NCBI GenBank assembly: GCA_965224225.1
Contig: CBDCZF010000011.1
Span: 124,001-188,000 of the forward strand
Origin: CAJQQK01 sp965224225
GTDB taxonomy: Bacteria > Pseudomonadota > Alphaproteobacteria > Rhizobiales > Hyphomicrobiaceae
Direction of reading: 5' to 3'
DNA: 64,000 bases
Below, one piece after another: positions 8,125 to 15,790 of the stretch (positions within the stretch are counted from its first letter, which is position 1; each line of letters begins with the position of its first letter). The translations under genes and the position numbers were made by a program. The notes beneath the pieces were generated by a model. It was not told the DNA's origin. It made no database searches and saw only the letters and a program-made list of their open reading frames with translations.

Positions 8125-8936
8125 CACGTCGGCTCACCAAAGCCGGAGCGGATTTTCCGCCATTCCCGGTAAAGTGCGAAGGCAACGAGGCTCAAGCTCA
8201 GGCCGCCGATCGCCAGTCCAATGAAGATCGAATAGTTGAAATAATAGCGGCCCGTATTGGGATCATAGACTGTGCAGAACAGCTTGATGCGATCGATGAC
8301 GGCATCGAGCGAAGCAACTGGCCGGTACCTGCCATATACCAGATCCTTCAGTGGTTCGATGACGGCGGGTGGTTCGAAGACGGCACCATAGAGCTGCTGG
8401 CGGATGATGCCCGATTCATCGACGAGGCTGATCTGTGCAGCGTGTTCATAGCCGCCTGCCCGGGCATAGATGCCAAAGCCAATCGCCTTGGCCAGCGCGT
8501 TGACGTTCGCCGTGTCACCGGACAGGAAATGCCAGTTCGCCAGCAGGGCGCCATGTCGGCGCGCAAACGACTTCATACGATCCGGCGTGTCGCTGCCGAC
8601 ATCGAAGCCGACGGTGGCAACCGAAAAGCCATCGCTGCCAAACAATTCCTGGGCCTGATTGACCACCGGATAGAGGTTCTCGACCAGCGTTGGGCAGACA
8701 TCCACACACGAGGTATAGACCATGGTGATCAGCAACGGACGGTCGCGCAGCTGGGCGAGTTGTATCTTTCGGCCGGATGCATCGGTGAAAGCCAGGTCCG
8801 GAATGGGTTTGCCAATGGCCGACTGTGCCTGCTCCAGGGCTTTTTGCTTTCTGGATTCAAGCGTTTGGGCAGGCTGCGCGTTCTCCTTCATCCCCGTCAG
8901 AGCAAACAGGCAGACGAGCGCCAGCAACAGTCTCAT
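8124..8936 (-). CDS. SCO1/SenC-type copper chaperone, membrane anchored
   Basis: The 270-residue SCO protein has an N-terminal signal or anchor, a thioredoxin fold with the copper-binding CxxxC (C77 and C81 in YTSCVDVCP), a conserved downstream His (H165 in GYEHAAQ), and a C-terminal membrane helix (about 238-257). SCO proteins deliver copper to the CuA site of subunit II. The neighbouring subunit II has an intact CuA motif, so this is its likely client. The C-terminal anchor is less usual than the N-terminal one. The gene overlaps the preceding ctaB stop by four bases and the following fusion-protein start by one to three bases, a tightly coupled operon. Confidence 0.9.
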   Translation of the reverse strand: MRLLLALVCLFALTGMKENAQPAQTLESRKQKALEQAQSAIGKPIPDLAFTDASGRKIQLAQLRDRPLLITMVYTSCVDVCPTLVENLYPVVNQAQELFGSDGFSVATVGFDVGSDTPDRMKSFARRHGALLANWHFLSGDTANVNALAKAIGFGIYARAGGYEHAAQISLVDESGIIRQQLYGAVFEPPAVIEPLKDLVYGRYRPVASLDAVIDRIKLFCTVYDPNTGRYYFNYSIFIGLAIGGLSLSLVAFALYREWRKIRSGFGEPT

Positions 8937-9829
8937 GCCGGACCAACCAGAACCATGCGGTCCATGACGATGCCGCCGATCAGCAACAGCAGGTGCGCGA
9001 GCGAGGCGAGGAAATTCTCGATCGCGCGGCGCTTGCTAGGCTCGATGACCAGACGAACGCTGGTGATCGTGAACACCGAACCACCCATGGCAGCGAAGGC
9101 GAGATAGATCCAACCCATCGAATAGAGGTAGGGCAACAGCGAGATGAAGGTCAGCAAGGCTGCATGCGCGAGGATGACGAGGGCACAGGCCCGGACGCCG
9201 ATCTGGCCGGGCAGCATCGGCACGCCGTTGCGTGAATAATCCTCACCTGCCGCAATCGCCAGGCTCCAGAAATGCGGCGGCGTCCAGAGAAACAGGACAA
9301 CAGCGAGAAGCACCGGTTCGGCCGGCATCGCCGGCGTCACCGCCGCTGCACCGGCAAGGACGGCGAAGCTGCCGGCCAGTCCGCCGATCACGATATTGAG
9401 CGACGTGCGCCGCTTCAGCCAGAGCGTATAGACGATACCGTAGGTAAAGGCGCCGGCGAACGTGTAGAACGCAACCCACCAGTTTGCAGCGATCGCAGCC
9501 AACAGAACGCCGACGACAAGCACGCCCGAGATCAATGCCAGCCATCTCGCATCGGGTTCGAGGCGACCGCTCGCAAAGGGACGCGAGGCGGTCCGGCTCA
9601 TTTGCGCATCGAGATCGCTCTCAGCCCATTGGTTGAAGGCGCCGGCGCTCGCGGCCGCCAGAAAGACGGCAACGCAAACCAGGGCGGCCTGCCAGGCATC
9701 GGGCCATAAGCCCGGCGTGATCGCAAGCCCACCGAGGGTGCTGAGCGTGATCGCAAAGGCAATGCGTGGCTTGAAGATGCCGACGAACTCAGCCAATGAC
9801 ACGCGCGTATCGACACTGACGTCAGACAT
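8933..9829 (-). CDS. ctaB: Protoheme IX farnesyltransferase (heme O synthase)
   Basis: The 298-residue UbiA-family membrane enzyme adds a farnesyl group to heme b to give heme O. The prenyl-diphosphate/metal motif is present (N66, D72, D74, then MSRTASRP), along with the conserved LKRRTSLNIVIGGLAGSFA loop, and there are about eight or nine membrane helices. ATG 9829 was chosen because AGAGAGG precedes it; an upstream in-frame start would add 40 unlikely residues. It sits between subunit I and SCO, so the neighbouring enzyme probably carries a prenylated heme. There is no ctaA (heme A synthase) in this window. Confidence 0.92.
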   Translation of the reverse strand: MSDVSVDTRVSLAEFVGIFKPRIAFAITLSTLGGLAITPGLWPDAWQAALVCVAVFLAAASAGAFNQWAESDLDAQMSRTASRPFASGRLEPDARWLALISGVLVVGVLLAAIAANWWVAFYTFAGAFTYGIVYTLWLKRRTSLNIVIGGLAGSFAVLAGAAAVTPAMPAEPVLLAVVLFLWTPPHFWSLAIAAGEDYSRNGVPMLPGQIGVRACALVILAHAALLTFISLLPYLYSMGWIYLAFAAMGGSVFTITSVRLVIEPSKRRAIENFLASLAHLLLLIGGIVMDRMVLVGPA

Positions 9830-9949
9830 TGCAGCCTCTCTTACATGAACCTCAAGACATCCCCGGCGGGTTAAGGCACTGGGCGTGAGTGCCGGTAGCG
9901 CACAAGCCAACCGACACTCCCGCTCCACGCCCAGGCTCCGACTTTGCAC

Positions 9950-11686
9950 CTAGCGCAGCAGCCAAAGCTCCGAGAGATACTTCCAGTTGACGAAGTAGTA
10001 GAGAACGAAAGCCGTGAAGAAGACGCCGACCAGAATGTAAGTTCCGGGCAAGTGCCAGCTGCCAGCATTGCCGTATTCCTGCACGGCACCGCTGACCTGC
10101 TTGGTCGGCATCGGGCCGAGCGATTCAACGATGTTGCTGGCGTCGACCTTTTTGCCCCAAAGGATGCTGCCAACCGTGATCAGGACGAACAGCGCACCCC
10201 CGATCGTCGCGACGATCGCGAAAACACCGTTGAGCGTCATCATCAGGAAGGCAACCGGCGGGTAATCGAAGCTCAGCGCCGCATCGGTGAAGTTCATGTC
10301 CCAGTGCCGGCGTGCAACACCAACCGTACCGGCGCCCATCATGAAGAGCGAGATGCCGCCAACGCCGATGGCAAACAGGTAAGGCTGCCATTTGGCGAGC
10401 GTCGGCCAGATCACCTGGCGCTGGAAGATCAGCGGCAGCACCAGATAGGTCAGCGCCATGAACGCAAGCGTGGTGCCGGCGACGACCGTGGCGTGGAAGT
10501 GGCCCGGAACGTAGATCGTGTTGTGCAGCATGATATTGATCTGCTCCGTGCCAAGCACGACACCCGAGATGCCGCCGAGGAAGCCGAACAACACGAGTGA
10601 CAGGAACATGCCGGCAAACGCCGGGTTGCCCCAGGGTGCCTTGCGTAGCCACTCGAAGACACCATTGACGTAGCCGTTGCGCCGCTGTGCCGCTTCGATC
10701 GCACCCGGCACGGTCATGCCGTGGATCAGGCTGCCGAGGACGGCCAGATAGAGCGCATAGGAGGTATTGAAGACCTTCCATTCAGGACTGAGCCCAGGCT
10801 CGACCAGCATGTGGTGCGCGGAAGCAAGCTGAAGGAACAGGATGTAGAACAGGAAGGCGGTCCGCGAGACCTTTTCCGACAGCGGCTTGGCGCCGACCGT
10901 GATGGCGGCAATCGCGTACCAGACGGCGACGTGGGCTGCGACGTTGATCTGCTGCGAGCTGTGGCCCATCGCCCACCAGACCAGCTTGTACATCACCGTG
11001 TTGATCTCGGCGATATAGCCGATCGACCACAGGAACGTCGGGATCAGGATGATGGCGCCGCTGGCGATCGTGAAGATCGCGATGATCGCAGCCGTGAGCG
11101 CACCGAAGGTAACCAGCGGAATCGAACCTTCATACGTGCCTTCTTCCTTGGCAATGACCAGTGTACCAAGAAAAACGAAGCAGCCGATCAGAGCACCAAC
11201 TGCGAACAGGATGAGGCCCAGATAGAAATGCGGCTCGGCCTTCATCGGCACGTAGCTCGTGAACATCACCGTCGAATCGCCCTGCAGCACCGCAACGTTG
11301 GTCATCACCGCGCCGACGACCATCAGCCAGAAGCCGACCCAGGCCCACTTCGGTGCCGCCAGCCGGCTGTTGAGCAATACGGCTGATGCGAAATAGAGCA
11401 CGGCCATTTCGAAGAAGATGATCCAGACGAGCAGAACATCGAGGCCGTGTGCCGTAAGGACGAGATAAAACATGTCGGCCGGCAGCAGGTGGACCGCCGG
11501 CCAGCGGGTCAGCGCCACGAGCAGGCCGAACAAGCCACCAACGGCAAGAAAGACCACGGCCATCACGGCGTTGGCCTTGATCAGCCGTTCCGCTGCCAGA
11601 TCGACGCGCAATCCGGTTGCTGGGCAGGTTCTGAATTTTGCGGCTATACCGGCAACCATGCCGGTTTCAGAAGCAGTTACGGCCAT
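9950..11686 (-). CDS. Heme-copper oxidoreductase subunit I lacking the catalytic tyrosine; probable non-canonical NO reductase
   Basis: The 578-residue protein has about 14 membrane helices. All six metal-ligand histidines are present: H80 and H398 (low-spin heme), H396 (high-spin heme, VPGHFHATV), and H242, H291 and H292 (CuB). The cross-linked tyrosine four residues after the first CuB His in true oxidases is replaced: the string is GHSSQQ, with Q246 at the Tyr position. That tyrosine supplies an electron and proton for O2 cleavage, and its loss is typical of NO-reducing members of the superfamily (the eNOR/sNOR/gNOR/nNOR types). It is not a NorB: the HxxxE non-heme iron signature is absent. 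The HNTxYVPGHFH block resembles B-type oxidases. The nirS operon next door would supply NO. A GGAGG site precedes ATG 11686. Confidence 0.8.
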   Translation of the reverse strand: MAVTASETGMVAGIAAKFRTCPATGLRVDLAAERLIKANAVMAVVFLAVGGLFGLLVALTRWPAVHLLPADMFYLVLTAHGLDVLLVWIIFFEMAVLYFASAVLLNSRLAAPKWAWVGFWLMVVGAVMTNVAVLQGDSTVMFTSYVPMKAEPHFYLGLILFAVGALIGCFVFLGTLVIAKEEGTYEGSIPLVTFGALTAAIIAIFTIASGAIILIPTFLWSIGYIAEINTVMYKLVWWAMGHSSQQINVAAHVAVWYAIAAITVGAKPLSEKVSRTAFLFYILFLQLASAHHMLVEPGLSPEWKVFNTSYALYLAVLGSLIHGMTVPGAIEAAQRRNGYVNGVFEWLRKAPWGNPAFAGMFLSLVLFGFLGGISGVVLGTEQINIMLHNTIYVPGHFHATVVAGTTLAFMALTYLVLPLIFQRQVIWPTLAKWQPYLFAIGVGGISLFMMGAGTVGVARRHWDMNFTDAALSFDYPPVAFLMMTLNGVFAIVATIGGALFVLITVGSILWGKKVDASNIVESLGPMPTKQVSGAVQEYGNAGSWHLPGTYILVGVFFTAFVLYYFVNWKYLSELWLLR

Positions 11687-11716
11687 CGGTTTTCCTCCGG
11701 CGCTCGAATGGGTTTG

Positions 11717-12307
11717 CTAGTTGGTTCTGGTGCTGGTTTCGGCGGCAGGCGCGCCGCTGGTCGCACCGGGCTCGACGACGTGAATGCGCCCGAGCATGGT
11801 GTGATGGCCGACGCCGCAGAACTCGTTGCACACGACACTGAACGTGCCGCTGCTCGTCGGCGTCAAAGTCAACACGTGCTCGATGCCCGGATGAAGCTGC
11901 AGATTGATGCCTACCGGCTGCAGCGAGAAACCATGCTGCCAATCAAGCGACGAGAGATGCAGGCGGTAGGTCTGCCCCTTCTCAAGTTCGAGGATCGGCC
12001 AGAATTCCCAAAGCCTGGCCAACATGTAGACCTCGCTGCCGGCCGGCGGCCGCACGACCGGGATGCCCGTGTCACCTTCCTCTCGAACGGTATACTGGTC
12101 GGCGAACTTTTCGGTGCGCTCAAGAAAGACCGGTGGCTGGATCTTGTAGGCCTCGGTCGACAGGTTCTGTTTTCCTTCGATGTGCCAGTAGATCATCATG
12201 AAGAACATGATGAGGCCCCAGACGAAGGCAATGAGGATCCAGATCAGCTCGTCGAGGCCGACCTTCTCGTTCCACCAAATACGCGCCTCAGGCGGGCGAA
12301 TTGCCAT
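11717..12307 (-). CDS. Heme-copper oxidoreductase subunit II with CuA site
   Basis: The 196-residue protein has one N-terminal membrane helix (about 22-41) and a periplasmic cupredoxin domain. The CuA ligands are complete: H125 (DWQHGF), C160, E162 and C164, H168 and M171 (CNEFCGVGHHTM). It should accept electrons from a soluble cytochrome c and pass them to subunit I, so the enzyme is cytochrome c-fed, unlike quinol-fed qNOR. The single-helix architecture resembles B-type (ba3-like) oxidases. It lies 12 bp downstream of the small-subunit gene and 30 bp upstream of subunit I. A GGAGAGG site precedes the ATG. Confidence 0.9.
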   Translation of the reverse strand: MAIRPPEARIWWNEKVGLDELIWILIAFVWGLIMFFMMIYWHIEGKQNLSTEAYKIQPPVFLERTEKFADQYTVREEGDTGIPVVRPPAGSEVYMLARLWEFWPILELEKGQTYRLHLSSLDWQHGFSLQPVGINLQLHPGIEHVLTLTPTSSGTFSVVCNEFCGVGHHTMLGRIHVVEPGATSGAPAAETSTRTN

Positions 12308-12319
12308 GACGCCTCTCCT

Positions 12320-12499
12320 CTATTTCGCGATTGGCATGTGCGTTAGCTCGATCAATCCCCAGAGGATGTAAAAGACCGTAGGAACCGTGACGCCGAGGAA
12401 CAGTAGAAAAAACGGATTATCGAGCACGCGCTGCATGATCGGAATGTGTGCTGAGTCTTCGTGAGGCTCGGCGGCTGGCGTATCGCTGTCGCTGCTCAT
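12320..12499 (-). CDS. Small single-helix subunit of the heme-copper enzyme
   Basis: This 59-residue protein has an acidic, Ser/Pro/His-containing N-terminus and one membrane helix (FFLLFLGVTVPTVFYILWGLIEL). Small one-helix polypeptides of this kind precede subunit II in ba3-type (subunit IIa) and related operons. It is the first gene of the minus-strand operon, with a 12-bp gap to subunit II. The start is ATG 12499, five bases after GGAGG; a GTG at 12511 lies upstream of that binding site and is unlikely. The sequence alone is too short to name a family, so position carries most of the assignment. Confidence 0.7.
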   Translation of the reverse strand: MSSDSDTPAAEPHEDSAHIPIMQRVLDNPFFLLFLGVTVPTVFYILWGLIELTHMPIAK

Positions 12500-12812
12500 G
12501 GCTTCCTCCACAGCTTTACCGGTAAGACTTCGAGTGATGAAACCGCACCCATTCGTTCATTAATCAGCGCAGCGTCTCGGCGTGCCTTATCTTTGGTTAA
12601 GTCTGTCGAAAATTTGGTGGGGATGAATTCGTCGACGCTGCACATCAATGCGTGCCGGTAAGTTCAACTCGCGTCGGCGCAAAGCCGTTTCCGAGATCTC
12701 CACAGCAAGTCATCAACGCTTTTTTTCAGCGCTCCTTCACATCGGTTAAAGAGCGCCACCGACTGTTGCGTCATGCTTGTCGACGCCAATAAGACAATGA
12801 AGGAAATCCGGC
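12500..12812. promoter_or_regulatory. Divergent promoter region between the NO-reductase-like and nir operons
   Basis: This 313-bp gap separates the two respiratory operons and must hold both promoters. I looked for TTGAT-N4-ATCAA and NnrR-type TTGCG-N4-CGCAA sites and found only fragments: TTCATTAATCAG near 12555, and TTGCGTCATGCTTG near 12766, which has the left half of an NnrR-like site but not the right. Good ribosome binding sites flank both genes (GGAGG for the minus gene, AAGGAAAT for nirS). Nothing else stands out. Confidence 0.5.
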
Positions 12813-14573
12813 ATGAGACAGAGTTCATTGACACGGCGGAGAAGAGCTGCACTGCTCGGCGGATTGGCGCTTCCTCTGCTGGTTGCCGTGAGTCCGCTCG
12901 CTGCACAGGACAAGCCCAAAACGCATGGCGACACGCCCGCTGCCGCCTACGAGCCGAGTCTGGAGACGCTCGGTCAGCTCAAGGTCGAAATCCCCGGCCG
13001 CAGCCCCGGTGATCCGGTGATCACGCCGCCTGAATTCCAAAAGGCCAAGCAAATCTACTTTGAACGTTGCGCCGGTTGTCACGGCGTTCTGCGCAAAGGT
13101 GCGACGGGCAAACCGCTGACGACCGACATCACGCGTGAGCGCGGTTATGACGGATTGCACGCGTTCATCACCTACGGTTCGCCGGGAGGGATGCCCAACT
13201 GGGGCACCTCGGGCGAGCTTTCCGAAGCCGATATCGATTTGATGACGCGTTATCTGCTGATCGAGCCGCCGCAGCCGCCTGAATTCGGCATGACTGAGGT
13301 TCGCAAGACCTGGAAGGTGCACGTTGCGCCGGAGGACCGGCCGACCAAGCAGATGAACGATCTCGACCTGGACAATCTGTTCTCCGTCACACTGCGCGAC
13401 GCTGGACAGATCGCCCTGATCGATGGCGCGAGCTACAAGATCGTCGCGATCATCGACACCGGCTATGCCGTCCACATCAGCCGCATGTCGGCATCGGGTC
13501 GCTATCTGTTCACGATCGGCCGCGACGCCAAGATCAACATGATCGACCTGTGGATGAAGACGCCGGCGACAGTCGCCGAGATCAAGGTCGGCGCGGAAGC
13601 GCGTTCGGTCGAGACCTCGAAGATGAAGGGCTGGGAAGACAAGTACGCGATTGCCGGTTCCTACTGGCCGCCGCAGTACGTGATCATGGATGGCGCGACG
13701 CTCGAGCCTCTCAAGATCAAGTCGACCCGCGGCATGGTCTACGACACGCAGGAATTCCACCCCGAGCCGCGCGTCGCTGCCATCGTCGCATCGCACTATC
13801 GCCCGGAGTTCGTCGTCAATGTCAAAGAAACGGGCAAGATCCTGCTGGTCGACTATTCCGACATCAAGAACCTCAAGGTGACCGAAATCGAGGCCGAGAG
13901 GTTCCTTCACGACGGTGGCTTCGACAGCTCCAAGCGCTACTTCCTCACCGCCGCCAACGCACGCAACAAGCTGGTTGTGATCGACACGAAGAAAGGTGCC
14001 CTGACGACAATCTTCGAGAGCGGCGGCGAGAAGCCTCACCCGGGCCGCGGCGCCAACCTCAACCATCCGGAGCATGGACCTGTGTGGGCAACGTCGCATC
14101 TTGGTGACGAGATCGTTTCGCTGATCGGCACCGATCCCGAAGGACACCCGGGCAAGGCTTGGAAGGTCGTGCAGAAATTGGAAGGCCTTGGCGGTGGCTC
14201 GTTGTTCGTCAAATCGCATCCCAATTCCAACCACCTCTACGTCGACGCTCCACTTAATCCCGAAGCGGAGATTTCGGGCGCGGTCGCGGTGTTCAAGGTC
14301 AGCGATCTGGCCAAGAAGGAGCCGAAGCACCAGGCCTTGCCGATCGGCAAATGGGCTGGCGTTGCTGACGGGCAGCCGCGCGTCGTGCAGGGCGAATACA
14401 ACAAGGCCGGCACGGAGATCTGGTTCTCGGTCTGGAACGCCAAGGACAAGGAGTCGGCACTCGTCATCGTCGATGACAAGACCTTGAAACTCAAGCATGT
14501 CATCAAAGACAAGCGACTGGTCACACCGACCGGCAAGTTCAACGTCTACAACACGCGTAACGACGTCTACTGA
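12813..14573 (+). CDS. nirS: Cytochrome cd1 nitrite reductase (NO-forming)
   Basis: The 586-residue periplasmic enzyme reduces nitrite to NO. It has a signal peptide (about 1-31), a cytochrome c domain with CAGCH (C86-H90), and a C-terminal eight-bladed propeller that binds heme d1. Diagnostic blocks are present: GYAVHISRMSASGRYL (H221, expected d1 iron ligand), RVAAIVASHYRPEFVVN, FLHDGGFDSSKRYF, HPGRGANLNHPEHGPVWATS and the C-terminal TPTGKFNVYNTRNDVY. Length is normal. It heads an operon followed by every heme d1 biosynthesis gene. The start, ATG 12813, has AAGGAAAT upstream and gives a proper signal peptide. Electrons would come from a periplasmic cytochrome c or cupredoxin not encoded here, though nirC may contribute. 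Confidence 0.97.
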   Translation: MRQSSLTRRRRAALLGGLALPLLVAVSPLAAQDKPKTHGDTPAAAYEPSLETLGQLKVEIPGRSPGDPVITPPEFQKAKQIYFERCAGCHGVLRKGATGKPLTTDITRERGYDGLHAFITYGSPGGMPNWGTSGELSEADIDLMTRYLLIEPPQPPEFGMTEVRKTWKVHVAPEDRPTKQMNDLDLDNLFSVTLRDAGQIALIDGASYKIVAIIDTGYAVHISRMSASGRYLFTIGRDAKINMIDLWMKTPATVAEIKVGAEARSVETSKMKGWEDKYAIAGSYWPPQYVIMDGATLEPLKIKSTRGMVYDTQEFHPEPRVAAIVASHYRPEFVVNVKETGKILLVDYSDIKNLKVTEIEAERFLHDGGFDSSKRYFLTAANARNKLVVIDTKKGALTTIFESGGEKPHPGRGANLNHPEHGPVWATSHLGDEIVSLIGTDPEGHPGKAWKVVQKLEGLGGGSLFVKSHPNSNHLYVDAPLNPEAEISGAVAVFKVSDLAKKEPKHQALPIGKWAGVADGQPRVVQGEYNKAGTEIWFSVWNAKDKESALVIVDDKTLKLKHVIKDKRLVTPTGKFNVYNTRNDVY

Positions 14574-14586
14574 GTCACGCGAAAGG

Positions 14587-14608
14587 AGGGCGGCCACGTG
14601 GTCGCCCT
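14587..14608 (+). terminator. Hairpin between nirS and nirE (attenuator or mRNA-processing element)
   Basis: AGGGCGGCC-ACGT-GGTCGCCCT forms a nine-pair stem with one G-T wobble, 14 bp after the nirS stop. Only a weak T-run (TTC) follows, so it more likely attenuates or stabilises the abundant nirS transcript than stops all reading into nirE. Confidence 0.55.
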
Positions 14609-14658
14609 TCAGCTTGACTGCCAACGATGTGCACGGTCGCCATTACTGGAAGGAACCA

Positions 14659-15456
14659 ATGAAAACGCTGGGGCGTGTCTATCTGGTCGGCGCCGGTCCT
14701 GGCGACCCCGACCTTCTCACGGTCAAGGCCTTGCGGCTCATTTCAGAGGCCGATGTCGTCGTTTTCGATCGCCTCGTCTCTAATGAAGTGCTTGGCCTGA
14801 TCAAGCCTGGGGCCAATATGATCGCGGTCGGCAAGGCGCCGAAAGCCCATCCAATTCCACAGCAAGAGATCAATGCCATCCTTATCCGCGAAGCATCGCA
14901 CGGCCGGCGCGTGGTACGCCTCAAAGGTGGTGACCCGTTTATCTTCGGGCGAGGTTCGGAAGAAGCGCTGGCTCTCAGGGCGGCCGGCATACCATACGAG
15001 GTCGTGCCGGGCATCACCGCGGCGCAAGGCTGTGCAGCGGCAACCGGCGTACCGCTGACCCATCGTGCACTGGCATCCGGCGTGCGCTACATCACCGGCC
15101 ACTGCCGTAACGACCAGCCACTGGAATTCGACTGGCAGGGCCTGGCCGATCCGGCAACGACACTGGTCGTCTACATGGGCGCTGCCAACATGCGCCAGAT
15201 CGCCAGAAATTTGATCAACGCCGGCCTGCCGGGAACGACGCCGGTGCTCGCCGTCTCGAACGCGACCACCGCCCAGGAGCGCCGATTGGTCAGCCGGCTT
15301 GACCGGGTCGGCGATGAAATGGCCACGGCACGGCTTGGCAACCCGGTGCTGTTCGTCATCGGCCGGGTTGTCGAACTTTTCGAAGACGCGGTCGTCCCGT
15401 TCGCTCTGACGGGCCTGGCTGCCAAGAACGACGTTGAACTGGCCGTCAATGCATAG
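14659..15456 (+). CDS. nirE: Uroporphyrinogen-III C-methyltransferase for heme d1
   Basis: The 265-residue SUMT-family enzyme methylates uroporphyrinogen III twice with SAM to give precorrin-2, the first step towards siroheme and heme d1. It has the N-terminal P-loop-like VYLVGAGPGDPDLLT, the VVRLKGGDPFIFGRGSEEA block, and VVPGITAAQGCAAATGVPLTHR. There is no CysG dehydrogenase/ferrochelatase extension, as expected for NirE. The start is ATG 14659 after GGAAGGAA; the frame is open upstream but reads into the nirS 3' region. It is second in the operon, the same order as in Paracoccus nirSECF, and its 3' end overlaps nirC by 8 bp. Confidence 0.93.
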   Translation: MKTLGRVYLVGAGPGDPDLLTVKALRLISEADVVVFDRLVSNEVLGLIKPGANMIAVGKAPKAHPIPQQEINAILIREASHGRRVVRLKGGDPFIFGRGSEEALALRAAGIPYEVVPGITAAQGCAAATGVPLTHRALASGVRYITGHCRNDQPLEFDWQGLADPATTLVVYMGAANMRQIARNLINAGLPGTTPVLAVSNATTAQERRLVSRLDRVGDEMATARLGNPVLFVIGRVVELFEDAVVPFALTGLAAKNDVELAVNA

Positions 15457-15790
15457 GCGTCTTGCCATACAGCGGCTGCTGGCCGGCATCGTGACCGTCC
15501 TAGGGCCACCCGTCACTGCGGCAGCGGCCGGTGACGTCATGCCGGCGCGGGCAGCTCAACTCGAACGGCTCGTCCGTCACGATTGCGGATCCTGCCACGG
15601 CATGACCCTGAAGGGCGGGCTTGGACCCGACATCCGCGCATGGCGCTTTCGCGGCATAGCCCCCGAGGCCGTCGCCGGCGTGATCCTCGACGGTGTTCCG
15701 GGCACGCCGATGCCGCCGTGGCGGCCGCTGCTGAGCGAGCAGGACGCCCTTTGGATCGCCAACTATCTCTTGCAGGTTGATGCGAAATGA
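15449..15790 (+). CDS. nirC: Small periplasmic cytochrome c (NirC type)
   Basis: This 113-residue monoheme cytochrome c has a signal peptide (about 1-26), the heme-binding C46-G-S-C-H50, and a likely distal Met in GTPMPPWRPLLSE. NirC cytochromes are encoded in nirS operons and can pass electrons to NirS or serve in d1 maturation. ATG 15449 was chosen, overlapping the nirE stop; a TTG at 15434 is less likely. It overlaps the nirF start by four bases (ATGA). Confidence 0.9.
   Translation: MHRRLAIQRLLAGIVTVLGPPVTAAAAGDVMPARAAQLERLVRHDCGSCHGMTLKGGLGPDIRAWRFRGIAPEAVAGVILDGVPGTPMPPWRPLLSEQDALWIANYLLQVDAK

Noticed and set aside
8037..9107. 356-codon plus-strand frame over the SCO and ctaB genes
   Set aside because: It is antisense to two coupled, recognisable genes.
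9950..12307. Ordinary aa3- or cbb3-type cytochrome c oxidase, or NorB-type reductase
   Set aside because: The Tyr of oxidases is missing (Gln at that place), subunit II is CuA type rather than a cytochrome c, and the NorB non-heme iron Glu motif is absent.
12766..12779. NnrR/FNR box in the nirS promoter (TTGCGTCATGCTTG)
   Set aside because: Only the left half fits; the right half is not an inverted match.
12825..14624. 599-codon open frame on the minus strand across nirS
   Set aside because: It is a shadow of GC-rich nirS codons; its translation resembles no protein and it lies wholly opposite a certain gene.
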